Shown piece after piece: positions 1-7,252 of a stretch of 24,433 nt of DNA (its first letter is position 1; each line of letters begins with the position of its first letter). This DNA comes from Methanocella_A sp035319305 (GTDB lineage: Archaea; Halobacteriota; Methanocellia; Methanocellales; Methanocellaceae). The notes under the pieces were generated by a model. That model was not told the DNA's origin. It made no database searches and saw only the letters and a program-made list of their open reading frames with translations. Made by a program: the position numbers and the translations under genes. The stretch lies in the NCBI GenBank assembly GCA_035319305.1, contig DATHCY010000208.1, forward strand, positions 1 through 24,433. Direction: 5' to 3'.

Positions 1-213
1 AAGCCACCAAGTTACCGTTCAACGCCGACATGTTAGCACGTAAAACATACGTGGTGTTATCAGACATCGACAACGGGTAAATCGCAATATGAGGACCACC
101 AGTAGTCGAATCACTAAACACATTCACGATATCAGCCTCGCTCACCGACCACGAGGAAAAATTACTTCCGCTCCATACCACAGACAGACCAGGACCCGGA
201 ACAGCCGTAGGCA
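1..213 (-). repeat. Direct repeat copy B: C-terminal module of the GH5 protein
   Basis: Nearly base-for-base identical to 664-879, with one 3-nt indel and a few substitutions near 117-133. It encodes the module that starts GPGLSVVWSG and continues past the window edge. Synonymous positions are preserved, pointing to recent duplication or gene conversion. Confidence 0.9.
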
Positions 214-2707
214 TAACTGTAGGTGCAGGAGTGGATGTCGGTTTAGGCGTTGGCGCCAACGTTGGCGATGGAACAACCGTGGGCGTAGGTGTAGACGTCG
301 CTGTGGGTATCAATTTAGGTGTTGGCGATGGGACAACCGTGGGTCTGGGCGTGGGAGTCGGTGCTGCTGATAACGGCCCGGACAGTATTGCGGCGTTGTA
401 TAGTTTGAACCTCTGGTTGCCCATACCCGCCCGGGTCACCTCATCCGTAGCAACTCCATTATAGGCGTAGGCGGAGGCGATGTTAAGGCTGGGACTGCCG
501 TTCGCATTGGTCACCACATAGTCACACTGATAGACGCCGCCGCCCAAACTCTTAATCATAGCATACGAATGATCACCCGAAGGTTGTCTAGCTACAGTAC
601 CGTTAGCCAAATCGAAAATCGCATATCGAGACGGGTAATCATCACCACCTTTACCACGACCCAAAGCCACCAAGTTACCGTTCAACGCCGACATGTTAGC
701 ACGTAAAACATACGTGGTGTTATCAGACATCGACAACGGGTAAATCGCAATATGAGGACCACCAGTAGTCGAATCACTAAACACGCCGTTCGTAATATCA
801 GCCTCGCTCACCGACCACGAGGAAAAATTACTTCCGCTCCATACCACAGACAGACCAGGACCCGGAACAGCCGTAGGCACTGGTGTAGACGTGGGCGAAG
901 GCGTCGGTGTAAGTTTAGGTGTCGATATGGGCGTTGGCGACGGGACCACCGCGGGCGTAGGCGAGGGCTTAGCCGTAGGAGCAGGCGTGGACGTGGGAGA
1001 GGGTGTCGGGACGTTGCCTACGTTTACGTAGGTGATGCCGCTTGTCGTAGAACCCTTGTTATTCGATACCGTTAACGTTACCGGGAAAATTCCGTTTCTA
1101 TTGTAGGTATGGTCCGCGTAGTTCCAGGCTAGGGCCGCTCGTCCGTTCGAATCGAGGTTGCCGATCTTTACGTTTGTACTGGTGTTATCCCCCCAGTTCC
1201 ATGTCCATGTGACCGGCCTGCCCGAGGCATGCTGCACCGCGTGGACAGCGCCAGGTGCCGACATAGACGTCCGGTCTAGGGTAAAGCTGCTGGTTGGTAT
1301 GCTGTTGGTGTAATTGGCCGCGCTCACGAATGGCATGTTATATTTGACCATGTAGGAGTCGGCATATTTATAGGGAAGCGAGCCGCCGGCATACCACGAG
1401 TTGCTCGGATTGGCATTGCGGTCGAAGAACGATATATACGACCAGATAAACGGCGCCACATTGTAGTTGATGCTCCAGTTCATCAACGGCTGAACATAAT
1501 TGGCATCTGTACCGCCCATATCTCCAGATCCAGACCCGCCAGCACCCCATTCTCCCAGAAATATCGGGTAATGGTTAACTAGAGGCAGGTTCGAGTCCCA
1601 GTTACCGTAGCCGTACTCAGCCACATCGCTGGTATTATACTCGTGGATGCTGTATGCGATATTGTTACTGTCCAGAGGATTGGCCGCGAGATTGTCGTTC
1701 AGCGGTAGAGTGATCGGATTGGTGCCGGTATTAAATGCGGTGTTGGCGCCACCGTTCGTCATGGCCATCAGCAACAATGTCTTGCTAGCGCCCGCCTGAC
1801 GTATCGTGTTGACCATAGTCTGATCGTAAGGCTGAAACTTGGACCAGCTGCCTCCGTCTACCGGCCAGACTTCATTGTACGGCTCATAGATAACGAAAGG
1901 ATTGTTCGCGTACCGGGGCGCGAGGCGCTTCCATAGCCACACCAGATTAGACTGATTGGGAGCATACCCACTGGCCATCGAGTATTTGAGTCCAGTGCCG
2001 TTGAGTATAGGGTCGTATGATTCGGGCGCGCCTGAAGCATGGGTATCGAGGATGATGTACATGCCGTGTTTAGCCGCCGAGTCCACGACGGAGTCGAGCG
2101 CCGAATCATAAGAGTTCCAGTGCTGTGCGACCGTTACACCGTCAATCGAGTTGTTCGTGTAATATAACGATGCTGGCATGTTATGAGGATTTTTAGGGTC
2201 CACGTACGTGTTGTAGCGATAATAGAACGGTGCTATCTGGACCCTGATCGCGTTGACGCCCCTGCCCCTCAAATCGGTCATGGCGTCGTAGTATGTCTGG
2301 TTGGACTCTACACCCCAGTTCACTATGTCGCTCCACACATCTCCACCGTATCCTAGATTGGTGCCGACTAGTTGCACCGGGGTACCGTTAGCATAAGCTA
2401 ACCGTCCATGGTTGTTATGCAGCCTGTACGATTCGTCGTATGTGGCGCTCGCGGTCGTATTATCGTACCATGTATCAGGAGATATACTGCCATTGCCATT
2501 TACCCCATATCCGGTTGCTGAAGCTCCTTCGCCGGGTACGGTCGATGTATTGTTGGTTGCTCCAGGGAAACTCGACGATTCGCCACCATGGATGAACGGT
2601 GGCGACTCCGCAGGTGCAGTAGTCGCTATTATGGTAGTCAGAGTAGTCAATCCAACCAGCATTACAAGTGCCAGTAGCAATAGCAGGTTTATATGTCCTC
2701 TAATCAT
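1..2707 (-). CDS. Secreted GH5-type glycoside hydrolase (cellulase-like) with PKD domain and repeated C-terminal modules, partial
   Basis: Reading frame open for 902 codons from ATG at 2707 to the window edge, so the C-terminus is missing. GGTGAT lies 7-12 nt before this ATG, preferring it to an in-frame ATG at 2725. Residues ~8-30 are a hydrophobic signal peptide or anchor. Residues ~85-450 resemble glycoside hydrolase family 5: the acid/base is probably E279 in EPYNEVW and the nucleophile E386 in PIFLGEWG. A PKD domain follows (~465-560; WNWGD with D507). A Thr/Pro linker (~565-612) leads to a module starting GPGLSVVWSG near 614; a second linker leads to a near-identical module near 835. 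GH5 enzymes cleave beta-1,4-glucans, mannans and related polysaccharides; the substrate cannot be told here. The product should act outside the cell, held by the N-terminal segment or through the modules. No recognised gene neighbours within 1.2 kb upstream. Confidence 0.85.
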   Translation of the reverse strand, partial: MIRGHINLLLLLALVMLVGLTTLTTIIATTAPAESPPFIHGGESSSFPGATNNTSTVPGEGASATGYGVNGNGSISPDTWYDNTTASATYDESYRLHNNHGRLAYANGTPVQLVGTNLGYGGDVWSDIVNWGVESNQTYYDAMTDLRGRGVNAIRVQIAPFYYRYNTYVDPKNPHNMPASLYYTNNSIDGVTVAQHWNSYDSALDSVVDSAAKHGMYIILDTHASGAPESYDPILNGTGLKYSMASGYAPNQSNLVWLWKRLAPRYANNPFVIYEPYNEVWPVDGGSWSKFQPYDQTMVNTIRQAGASKTLLLMAMTNGGANTAFNTGTNPITLPLNDNLAANPLDSNNIAYSIHEYNTSDVAEYGYGNWDSNLPLVNHYPIFLGEWGAGGSGSGDMGGTDANYVQPLMNWSINYNVAPFIWSYISFFDRNANPSNSWYAGGSLPYKYADSYMVKYNMPFVSAANYTNSIPTSSFTLDRTSMSAPGAVHAVQHASGRPVTWTWNWGDNTSTNVKIGNLDSNGRAALAWNYADHTYNRNGIFPVTLTVSNNKGSTTSGITYVNVGNVPTPSPTSTPAPTAKPSPTPAVVPSPTPISTPKLTPTPSPTSTPVPTAVPGPGLSVVWSGSNFSSWSVSEADITNGVFSDSTTGGPHIAIYPLSMSDNTTYVLRANMSALNGNLVALGRGKGGDDYPSRYAIFDLANGTVARQPSGDHSYAMIKSLGGGVYQCDYVVTNANGSPSLNIASAYAYNGVATDEVTRAGMGNQRFKLYNAAILSGPLSAAPTPTPRPTVVPSPTPKLIPTATSTPTPTVVPSPTLAPTPKPTSTPAPTVMPTAVPGPGLSVVWSGSNFSSWSVSEADIVNVFSDSTTGGPHIAIYPLSMSDNTTYVLRANMSALNGNLVA
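664..879 (-). repeat. Direct repeat copy A: C-terminal module of the GH5 protein
   Basis: Partner of 1-213. The period at protein level, module plus Thr/Pro linker, is about 221 residues. Many codons in the repeat end in T (for example GGT, GCT, TCT), unlike the C/G-rich wobble of the catalytic domain. Confidence 0.9.
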
Positions 2708-3939
2708 CCGTTCATCACCATCCATCCGATCCTTCACACCGTACAGAGCCGGCCGTTGCAACGACTATACAGCAAGCTATCCGATACCTAGCGTCACCTA
2801 TAATAGTGCAAAACTTGCCCTTTAGCGTCCTTCACAGCCTTCACAGGAATTTTTTCCCCGCTCGCTCGCTTCGAGTCGACGATATACCGCGGGCTTGGCT
2901 TGCTTATTGGTAAAGCTATACGAGCTATACGGCAGGTATCAACTATACGGCAGATATCCGCCCCATAACGGGGCGTAGCCTGACAGGCCGAGGCCTGTCT
3001 ATCTGTCTATTATCGTGGCGTCTGTCTGCCTGTCTATCCGATCGTTCCTGGCTACTATGCGTATAGCACTATGCGTATACTATGGCTGCCATGTAGGCTC
3101 ATATGGTTATTATTATGGCCTATGCTACCGGCGAGCGTTTGATATCGATTTATTTGCTCGCTGGGTCGGCATCGAGACTGAAGTGCACGCGCCTCAAAGG
3201 GGTTCTGAGGCCTGATGAAGGCGTATTGAGGGCGGAGCCGCTCATATATTCGGCATCATTTCTCTAATATCACCCAAAAGAATATCAGAGCATAATAGTA
3301 TGCACTTTGGATGGCGATTTTTTCTCTCCGGGCTTCAGGGGCAGCAGGAAGCCCTTTTTGTCGTCGGCAGCATTGGCCATGTCATCGAGCATCACTCTGG
3401 CAGATATGAACGACAGGAGCAGGTATGTCGATATATTTCAGGGTTTATACAGTTCTTAATATTGTCCTGGCCCCGTGCTATTGTACATGTGGAGGTAATA
3501 TTCGCATCCAATTAGATCGGGTATCCGGACCCCCGAAAAGCAACTTGTAACATGTATCAGGAAGTTTCTGCTCAACGCTCATGGCATATGGTGACCGGTC
3601 AGCCACGGTAGTGCACTGACTATGGTATCTATCAAGGTGGTAGTACTTGTCTGGACATGGACGGGTCTATAAGATATCATCCAGTGCGGGTATATGTGTC
3701 ATCGCTTGACCGGTATATGCCATGGGGTTCAGACCCTCCACTATACGTTTCAGGAGCGGTATGGACACGAATCGTTAATCGATTTATTGCTAAACTGGTT
3801 ATATTAAGCACTTTTGTAGTTTAAAACGATGGGAATTCCTGGTATTGGTAGGCAATTTCGTTTTTTGTGCGTAATTGGTATAAAAAAATTTTTGGTGGTA
3901 AAATTTTTCTGTTCTGATGTCGCGCCTTTCGGGGCTGCT
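2708..3939. other. Gene-poor 1.2-kb region
   Basis: No convincing gene. It holds a possible minus-strand TATA-like element near 2797-2807 for the GH5 gene, short direct repeats of TATACGGCAG near 2925-2955, two GC-rich hairpins (2959-2999), a 6-bp-arm hairpin (GCCTCA/TGAGGC) near 3191-3211, and an AT-rich stretch 3780-3930 beyond the 3' end of the Rieske operon. A 50-residue minus-strand open stretch at 3285-3437 ends in a plausible charged tail but has no start; it may be the 3' end of a dead gene. Confidence 0.6.
2959..2999. repeat. Two adjacent perfect GC-rich inverted repeats
   Basis: CGCCCC(2959-2964)/GGGGCG(2970-2975) with a 5-nt loop, then GACAGGCC(2982-2989)/GGCCTGTC(2992-2999). Both arms are perfect. 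They lie about 250 bp upstream of the GH5 start in non-coding DNA; no T-tract follows on either strand, so a terminator is not evident. Confidence 0.6.
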
Positions 3940-4326
3940 CTACAGATCGACGCTGATTTTACCGCCTTCCACCTTGACAGGGTATGTCTTCAGGTCATGC
4001 ACTTTGATGTGTTCTATCAGCTTTTCTATCCAGGTGAACTGGCCGACTAGCGTACGGGACAGCGGTCCTTCGCCGGGAGATGAGGGCACGATTCCGGAGA
4101 GGGTCCTACCATTGGCCGCGTCAAACTGTATGCTGTGGAGTGGGCAGGTGATGATATATCCATTGACGGTGCCCATATCAAGCGGGGCGTTCATATGGCC
4201 GCAGCGTCGCTGAAACGCATAGTAGTGGCCTCCATTGTTGCAGAGGACCAGTTCGACGCCGTTCACCTCGTACGCTTTCATCCCGCCGGGCAGGATGTCG
4301 TCGGTGGTCGCTACTTCCCTGAACAT
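3940..4326 (-). CDS. Rieske [2Fe-2S] ferredoxin-like protein (no disulfide cysteines)
   Basis: 128 residues from ATG 4326, which sits one base after the stop of the upstream FTR gene and has GGAAGGA just upstream; a longer in-frame start at 4362 would run into the FTR coding region and is less likely. The Rieske motif is complete: C42-G-H44 in RCGHMNAPLD and C61-P-L-H64. The extra disulfide cysteines of bc1-type Rieske proteins are absent (Asn/Ala after the first box, Leu in the second), so this is the ferredoxin-like class found in oxygenase ferredoxins and NirD-like proteins. No membrane segment; a soluble one-electron carrier. Last gene of the operon with FTR, glutaredoxin and the other Rieske protein. 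Partner unknown. Confidence 0.85.
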   Translation of the reverse strand: MFREVATTDDILPGGMKAYEVNGVELVLCNNGGHYYAFQRRCGHMNAPLDMGTVNGYIITCPLHSIQFDAANGRTLSGIVPSSPGEGPLSRTLVGQFTWIEKLIEHIKVHDLKTYPVKVEGGKISVDL

Positions 4327-4327
4327 A

Positions 4328-4675
4328 CTATTCCTTCCTCGTTCTTTTGGTAAACTCTTCATATGGGATCTGCCTAAGCCCCTCCGGATCGGTCACATCT
4401 TTGCGAACGTACAGTCCACACCAGCACATTTTCATGAAGTCGAAGTGCTCCTTATGGAAGGGGATGCATGGACAGACGATCTTCATATTCTGCTGCCGGT
4501 CCTTGGTCAGGCCCTGGCATGGACAGTAGGGTATCCCGTGTTTTTGCTCTAGCATGATCTCCTGCTCTAGACAGAAATCAACCAGATCCCTATCGGGTGA
4601 GAACTTGTACCCGAGCGGATCGACGATCCGTTCGAACTGGTAGCGCAGTGCGTTCTTTCTGGCGTTGATATCCAT
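4328..4675 (-). CDS. Ferredoxin:thioredoxin reductase catalytic (beta) subunit
   Basis: 115 residues with the family's cysteine pattern: CPC at 51-53, CPC at 68-70 and CWC at 84-86, plus C35. In this family a [4Fe-4S] cluster next to a redox-active disulfide takes single electrons from ferredoxin and reduces the disulfide of thioredoxin or glutaredoxin. ATG is preceded by GAGGAAACC. It follows the glutaredoxin stop by 20 nt and is one base from the next gene, so translation is probably coupled. There is no variable (alpha) subunit in the window, as is usual for archaeal FTR-like enzymes. The neighbouring glutaredoxin is the obvious substrate, like the ferredoxin:disulfide reductase/glutaredoxin systems described in Methanosarcina; that pairing is inferred from context. 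Confidence 0.9.
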   Translation of the reverse strand: MDINARKNALRYQFERIVDPLGYKFSPDRDLVDFCLEQEIMLEQKHGIPYCPCQGLTKDRQQNMKIVCPCIPFHKEHFDFMKMCWCGLYVRKDVTDPEGLRQIPYEEFTKRTRKE

Positions 4676-4695
4676 GGTTTCCTCGGGCTGGCGTG

Positions 4696-4953
4696 TTATG
4701 CGGCAGCAGATTTCTGCGTCTCTGATTTCAGCAGCTGCTCAAAGCGGTCCGGGTTGAAGCCGATGACCACATTATCCCCAATCCGTACGAACGGAAACGA
4801 GATGTGCCCTGTGTGCTTCATCATCTCCGAGGATATCTTCTCCTGTACATCATTGGATGCAAGATCATAGTCGACGAATTCGAACTGTATGTTGCGGTCG
4901 GAGAAAAATTTCTTGGTCTTCCTGCACCACGGGCAGGTACTCAATGTGTACAT
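4696..4953 (-). CDS. Glutaredoxin-like (NrdH/methanoredoxin type) protein
   Basis: 85 residues from ATG 4953 with active site CPWC at 7-10, a thioredoxin-fold cis-Pro region (ISFPFVRIG) and the GF..DRFEQLL ending typical of small glutaredoxins. It should carry dithiol reducing power from the neighbouring FTR to protein or low-molecular-weight disulfides in the cytosol. The start is odd: GGAGG lies at the stop of the preceding Rieske gene, about 24 nt before this ATG, and the frame is open between them (TKKIT before the Met). Glutaredoxins normally have a complete first beta strand before the CPxC motif, so the real protein may start upstream at a non-ATG codon. Confidence 0.85.
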   Translation of the reverse strand: MYTLSTCPWCRKTKKFFSDRNIQFEFVDYDLASNDVQEKISSEMMKHTGHISFPFVRIGDNVVIGFNPDRFEQLLKSETQKSAAA

Positions 4954-4981
4954 AGTGATCTTTTTCGTGATAGCCTTCCTC

Positions 4982-5266
4982 CTAGATCTTCAGGTAAATT
5001 TTTCGGTCCTCGATCTTGCTCTCGTACACGGGTATGCTGATCTCTCCAGCCGTAACGAACCGGCCGGTGCGCAGATCGTACACCCAGTCGTGGCAGGGGC
5101 ACTGTATCGTCAGCCCGGCAAGGGTGCCTCGAGATAGGGTGCAGCCCATATGGGCACACTTGTTCGACATGGCGTAGACCTTTCCCCGGTTTTTTACTAG
5201 CAGTACGGGGATCCCATAGGGGAAGACTACGGTCATCGTGTCTTCCAGCAACCGTTCTTCGTCCAT
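4982..5266 (-). CDS. Rieske [2Fe-2S] protein with disulfide cysteine pair
   Basis: 94 residues. The motif is CAHMGC (C37, H39, C42) and CPCH (C56, C58, H59), so both cluster ligands and both extra cysteines (C42 and C58) that form the stabilising disulfide in high-potential Rieske proteins are present. There is no N-terminal membrane helix, so it is a soluble domain-only protein, unlike bc1 subunits. First gene of the redox operon; its stop is 28 nt from the glutaredoxin ATG and carries the only strong ribosome-binding sequence (GGAGG). It starts at ATG 5266 without a clear Shine-Dalgarno. It differs from the downstream Rieske protein, which lacks the disulfide pair. Confidence 0.85.
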   Translation of the reverse strand: MDEERLLEDTMTVVFPYGIPVLLVKNRGKVYAMSNKCAHMGCTLSRGTLAGLTIQCPCHDWVYDLRTGRFVTAGEISIPVYESKIEDRKIYLKI

Positions 5267-5342
5267 CAGGTATATCCATGAAGGGTGAGAAGTGATAGTA
5301 CAGCCCCCGCTATTGTTAATACTGCTATTATCGTTATTCTAT

Positions 5343-5358
5343 CATTTATAATTATATG
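5343..5358 (-). promoter_or_regulatory. Probable TATA box of the Rieske/FTR operon
   Basis: Minus-strand TATAATTATAAATG stretch in an AT-rich block about 80 bp upstream of ATG 5266. It would give a leader of roughly 55-60 nt. The assignment rests on position and composition only. Confidence 0.35.
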
Positions 5359-5491
5359 TAGTATTTTGATGGAAGTAGATACAGGGAAAGTAGATGCAGG
5401 CATGAATAGCTGGTTATATGCCACTTTACAGATAGTACTGGATGGAGAACATTCACGTTCCCCCCTTTTCTTGGAGACATTAACAAGCATC

Positions 5492-5691
5492 TCATTTCAA
5501 TACTTCGGCTTCCCACCCAAGACAGACAGCATCATCCTGCCTGACGATGGTCCTGTAAAGGTCGGATATCTGGTTTTTAGCCATATATACATAACCCTGC
5601 ACCTCGGCCGACGCGATCAGCTTTCTCTCAGTGTGCCATCAGAGCGGCCGATTAAGTCATGCCCATCGTGGTAGTCACAAGCCAGAGCCAT
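5492..5691 (-). pseudogene. Possible small gene broken by one frameshift
   Basis: From ATG 5691 the frame reads MALACDYHDGHDLIGRSDG and stops soon after; shifting one base near 5630 continues as a protein-like stretch (AEVQGYVYMAKNQISDLYRT) to TGA at 5492. The 200-nt span is not a multiple of three. I do not recognise the family. Composition looks coding-like, but no ribosome binding site is clear. It could also be a chance combination of two open stretches. Confidence 0.3.
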
Positions 5692-5794
5692 TTGCATAGT
5701 AGTTGACAGGAGTCGTCCACCCCTGGTTGTAGGGGGTTGATTGATTGAGTGATATTACACCCAGTTCGCATTCGAATTGATAAGGTTATAAAAA

Positions 5795-6355
5795 TTAGTT
5801 GTCTATGATTCGTCGGGTCCATTCGGAGAGACTGACCAACAGCTCGCCGATCTTTTCCCTGGTCTTCTCATCGGTCAGCCTGCCGCTGCCATCTATTTTC
5901 TCGTGGACAGCCGGCACAATAACCTCGGGTCGGTTCACCGGGTACATGTTGAGCCATACAAAGGTCTGCCGCAGGTGATACTGGGCCCGAGCACCCCCGA
6001 TCATCGCAGGCGACGCGCTCATGATTGCCACCGGCTTGCCGTCGAAGGAATTATCCCCGACGGGTCGCGAAGCCCAGTCGATCGCGTTCTTCAGCACGCC
6101 CGGTATCGAGTAATTGTGCTCCGGGGTGGCGATCAGTAGGGCGTCGGCCTGCCGTATCCTGCGCTTGAAGTCCACAACATGGTCCGGCAGCCGGCCTTCC
6201 AGATCCATATTGTATGGGGGAATCCCCTCGAGATCGAAGATCTCGAGTTCCGTATCCGGAGGCAGCATATCCAGCGCAGCACACAGTATCGCCTTATTAT
6301 AAGAGCCCTTTCTCAGGCTTCCGGCAAATCCCAAAATTTTGATCTTCCTCTCCAT
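5795..6355 (-). CDS. NAD(P)H-dependent FMN reductase (flavodoxin-like fold)
   Basis: 186 residues, normal length for the NADPH-dependent FMN reductase family. GSLRKGSYN at 12-20 is the FMN phosphate loop and PEHNYSIPGVLKNAIDW (~78-94) is the family's second flavin-binding signature. These soluble enzymes use NAD(P)H to reduce FMN or quinones, chromate and azo compounds; the physiological substrate is unclear here. A good TATA box lies 50-60 bp upstream. It is transcribed divergently from the methyltransferase at 6574, and no operon partner is visible. Confidence 0.9.
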   Translation of the reverse strand: MERKIKILGFAGSLRKGSYNKAILCAALDMLPPDTELEIFDLEGIPPYNMDLEGRLPDHVVDFKRRIRQADALLIATPEHNYSIPGVLKNAIDWASRPVGDNSFDGKPVAIMSASPAMIGGARAQYHLRQTFVWLNMYPVNRPEVIVPAVHEKIDGSGRLTDEKTREKIGELLVSLSEWTRRIIDN

Positions 6356-6401
6356 CAGCCCGCCAACTATTCACTTCGCTTCATTTCACTTCTTTCGAAC
6401 C

Positions 6402-6412
6402 ATTATATATAA
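6402..6412 (-). promoter_or_regulatory. TATA box of the FMN reductase gene
   Basis: Minus-strand sequence CTTATATATAATGG, close to the archaeal consensus, centred about 52 bp before ATG 6355; the start site would fall near 6380. Confidence 0.65.
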
Positions 6413-6573
6413 GCACCGCATTCAGAAAAATGCCATAAACAGATCCTTTCCCTTATTTTAGCCCTCAGTACCATGCGATGAAGATATAACCGGTCATAGC
6501 TGCTTTCGCTATCTATTTTCCCAACTCTCTTATCGATCGGAGTTTCTGGATGTCTATGAGATGATAATTGTAC

Positions 6574-7218
6574 ATGATGGAACATGATGCAAAGGCTGAT
6601 AACTTCTGGGATCGGTTCTCTGATACCTACGACGAGAAAGTGGAAACGCTGTTTGGAAAAGAACTGCGCCCTAAGCTCGCACGACTGCTGGACCGGGAGC
6701 ACGATCTCGGCGACGCCGTGGAGATCGGCTGCGGAACAGGATACTTTACCGCAGTCCTGGCCAAGAATGCTCGCCATGTCACAGCGACTGACATATCCCC
6801 GAACATGCTTGATGCGGCGAAGAGACGGCTCCACGGGGTTAATAATGTCACATTTCAGATCGAGAACGGCGAGGCGACTTCGTTCTCTTCAGACCGGTTT
6901 GACATGGTGCTAATGGCCAATACTCTCCATGCGATGGACAGCCCGTTAAAGGCGCTGCAGGAAAGCTACCGTATATTAAGGAAAGGGGGACGGGTGGTGA
7001 TTATCAATTACACCGATGAATGCATGGGAAACGCGGAGAAGATCTTTCTGCTCTTCCGGTTTGCGATCAAGTTCGGTTTCCCGCCCCGGAGACATTGGCC
7101 TGTTACCAGCGACAGGTTAAGCTCGCTTATGATTGCGGCGGGTTTCGATGTCGAGTGCATAGGCCTGATCAATGGGAAAATCAACACCCTTTATGCCCGG
7201 GCAAAAAGAAATAAATAA
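6574..7218 (+). CDS. Class I SAM-dependent methyltransferase
   Basis: 214 residues from ATG 6574 (a TTG at 6568 and an ATG at 6577 are alternative starts; no strong ribosome binding site decides). Motif I is VEIGCGTGYF (49-58), followed by an acidic strand end in TDISPNML, a DMVLMANTLH strand and the LRKGGRVVIINY post-motif, as in UbiE/COQ5-like type 11 methyltransferases. It transfers a methyl group from SAM to an unknown small molecule or protein. It is a single gene, divergent from the FMN reductase and convergent with the F420-type oxidoreductase. A related but dead methyltransferase lies at 9389-9954. Confidence 0.85.
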   Translation: MMEHDAKADNFWDRFSDTYDEKVETLFGKELRPKLARLLDREHDLGDAVEIGCGTGYFTAVLAKNARHVTATDISPNMLDAAKRRLHGVNNVTFQIENGEATSFSSDRFDMVLMANTLHAMDSPLKALQESYRILRKGGRVVIINYTDECMGNAEKIFLLFRFAIKFGFPPRRHWPVTSDRLSSLMIAAGFDVECIGLINGKINTLYARAKRNK

Positions 7219-7252
7219 AAACCTAAGATAGATCCCCTCATGCGCGCTTGAC

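Noticed and set aside
89..1075. Plus-strand frames rich in Arg or Gly/Val opposite the GH5 gene
   Set aside because: They mirror the Thr/Pro linkers and repeats of the minus-strand gene; low-complexity translations with no ribosome binding site.
5266..5403. Minus-strand 45-residue single-TM frame (start ATG near 5403) whose TGA overlaps the Rieske ATG
   Set aside because: It would run through the presumed TATA box and AT-rich promoter of the operon; the hydrophobicity comes from AT-rich codons. Kept out for lack of a ribosome binding site.
5285..5674. Plus-strand 129-residue frame
   Set aside because: Its N-terminal hydrophobic part comes from the AT-rich promoter region, the rest is antisense to a more protein-like broken minus-strand frame, and no family is recognised.
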